Assembly: GCF_000160075.2 (NCBI RefSeq) | Contig: NZ_KI535340.1 | Coordinates: 531,761 to 595,760, forward strand | Origin: Abiotrophia defectiva ATCC 49176 | GTDB lineage: Bacteria; Bacillota; Bacilli; Lactobacillales; Aerococcaceae | DNA: 64,000 bases | Reading direction: 5' to 3' | Shown here: piece after piece, positions 63,615-64,000 of the stretch | Position numbering within the stretch: the stretch's first letter is position 1 | Layout: each line of letters starts with the position of its first letter | Position numbers and translations under genes: made by a program | The notes under the pieces: generated by a model | Database searches by the model: none | What the model saw: the letters and a program-made list of their open reading frames with translations, nothing else | Told to the model about the DNA's origin: nothing

Positions 63615-64000
63615 TTATTTTAGGATTTGCGATTGATACTGGTTGCTGCCCGCCGGCTTGGTAATGACGGCCTCGGTCCCTTCTGATGACTCAATCCGCA
63701 CTTGCAGGTCCAGACCTTCAGGGAAGGTATTCTGGGCGACATCTGTCACATGCTGGGTCAGGGCGGTAATTTCGGTTAAATCATAAAACTGGGTTACGAT
63801 ATTAATCTTAAGCGAAGCTAGGCTGCCGTTGATATTGAGGGCTTCAGCCGTAATCCCATTTAGTTTAGGGAAGAAGTCGCTGACCTTGGTCCGGAATTCT
63901 TCAAAACCTGGGTACTGGTCGTTACTACCTTGGTTGATCCCTACAAATGGCAGGAGAGCCCGGCTTTCGTTATGCTCAGTCCAATCGGTTACCGCATTCC
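63615..64000 (-). CDS. camS: CamS-family lipoprotein, C-terminal part (runs off window edge)
   Basis: The minus-strand frame is open from the window end to TAA at 63617-63615; 127 residues are visible, ending SNQYQSQILK. Segments such as PGFEEFRTKVSDFFPKLNGI, NIVTQFYDLTEITALTQHV and LQVRIESSEGTEAVI match the C-terminal half of the CamS sex-pheromone-precursor lipoprotein family. The position directly upstream of gatCAB is also the usual one in enterococci and relatives. The lipoprotein signal peptide is outside the window. Confidence 0.78.
   Translation of the reverse strand, partial: NAVTDWTEHNESRALLPFVGINQGSNDQYPGFEEFRTKVSDFFPKLNGITAEALNINGSLASLKINIVTQFYDLTEITALTQHVTDVAQNTFPEGLDLQVRIESSEGTEAVITKPAGSNQYQSQILK

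Overview
The window is a gene-dense stretch of a Gram-positive chromosome of moderate GC content. It looks like Lactobacillales: metK carries an SMK-box (SAM-III) leader, three aminoacyl-tRNA synthetase transcripts have T-box leaders, groESL has a CIRCE operator, and the gene orders camS-gatCAB and xseA-xseB-ispA-tlyA-recN are typical of the group. A moderate-GC Aerococcaceae such as Abiotrophia would fit, but that is inference. Nearly all genes lie on the minus strand. I see no phage, IS element, tRNA, rRNA or CRISPR array.

Layout, low to high coordinates. 1-9.1 kb: a minus-strand housekeeping operon folD-xseA-xseB-ispA-tlyA-recN-glpQ-miaA-hflX-def (def runs off the edge). 9.2-11.4 kb: mgtE behind a structured leader and a small membrane protein. 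11.5-15.4 kb: pheST under a Phe T-box. 15.5-17.5 kb: an exported amidase with an LPXTG sorting signal (plus strand). 17.5-20 kb: a P1B-type metal ATPase with a small partner gene. 20.1-26 kb: a sucrose/fructooligosaccharide uptake operon (LacI regulator, binding protein, two permeases, GH32 hydrolase) with twin operators. 26.1-27.4 kb: two secreted SNase-fold proteins, one apparently catalytically dead. 27.5-36.6 kb: one long Leu T-box operon leuS-murJ-rsuA-pepV-spoU, in which the MurJ-like flippase carries an acidic N-terminal extension of about 575 residues. 36.6-38.6 kb: a six-LysM glucosaminidase. 38.7-43 kb: mnmM, metK, two membrane proteins (one a PssA-like protein with a degenerate motif) and degV. 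43.1-46.3 kb: thiolase, alpha/beta hydrolase, CAP-like secreted protein. 46.5-50 kb: uvrC, a membrane protein and a secreted protein of unknown function. 50.1-53.4 kb: groESL and an O-antigen-ligase-like protein. 53.7-57 kb: thrS under a Thr T-box and an ArAE-family membrane protein. 57.1-60.3 kb: a small unknown gene, dacA and an L,D-transpeptidase. 60.3-64 kb: gatCAB and the end of camS.

Several genes converge on the cell envelope: a MurJ-like lipid II flippase, LysM glucosaminidase, DacA D,D-carboxypeptidase plus L,D-transpeptidase, a wall-anchored amidase and a polymerase/ligase-like membrane protein. Others concern translation (three synthetases, GatCAB, tRNA and rRNA modification enzymes).

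The most unusual signal is a 70-nt element present twice (10780-10849 minus, 53554-53625 plus). It has a 15-bp hairpin whose arms differ between the copies only by compensatory substitutions, followed by a conserved ungapped tail. This looks like a structured small-RNA or leader family that I do not recognise. Start codons below were re-chosen from ribosome-binding sites where the longest reading frame overextends.
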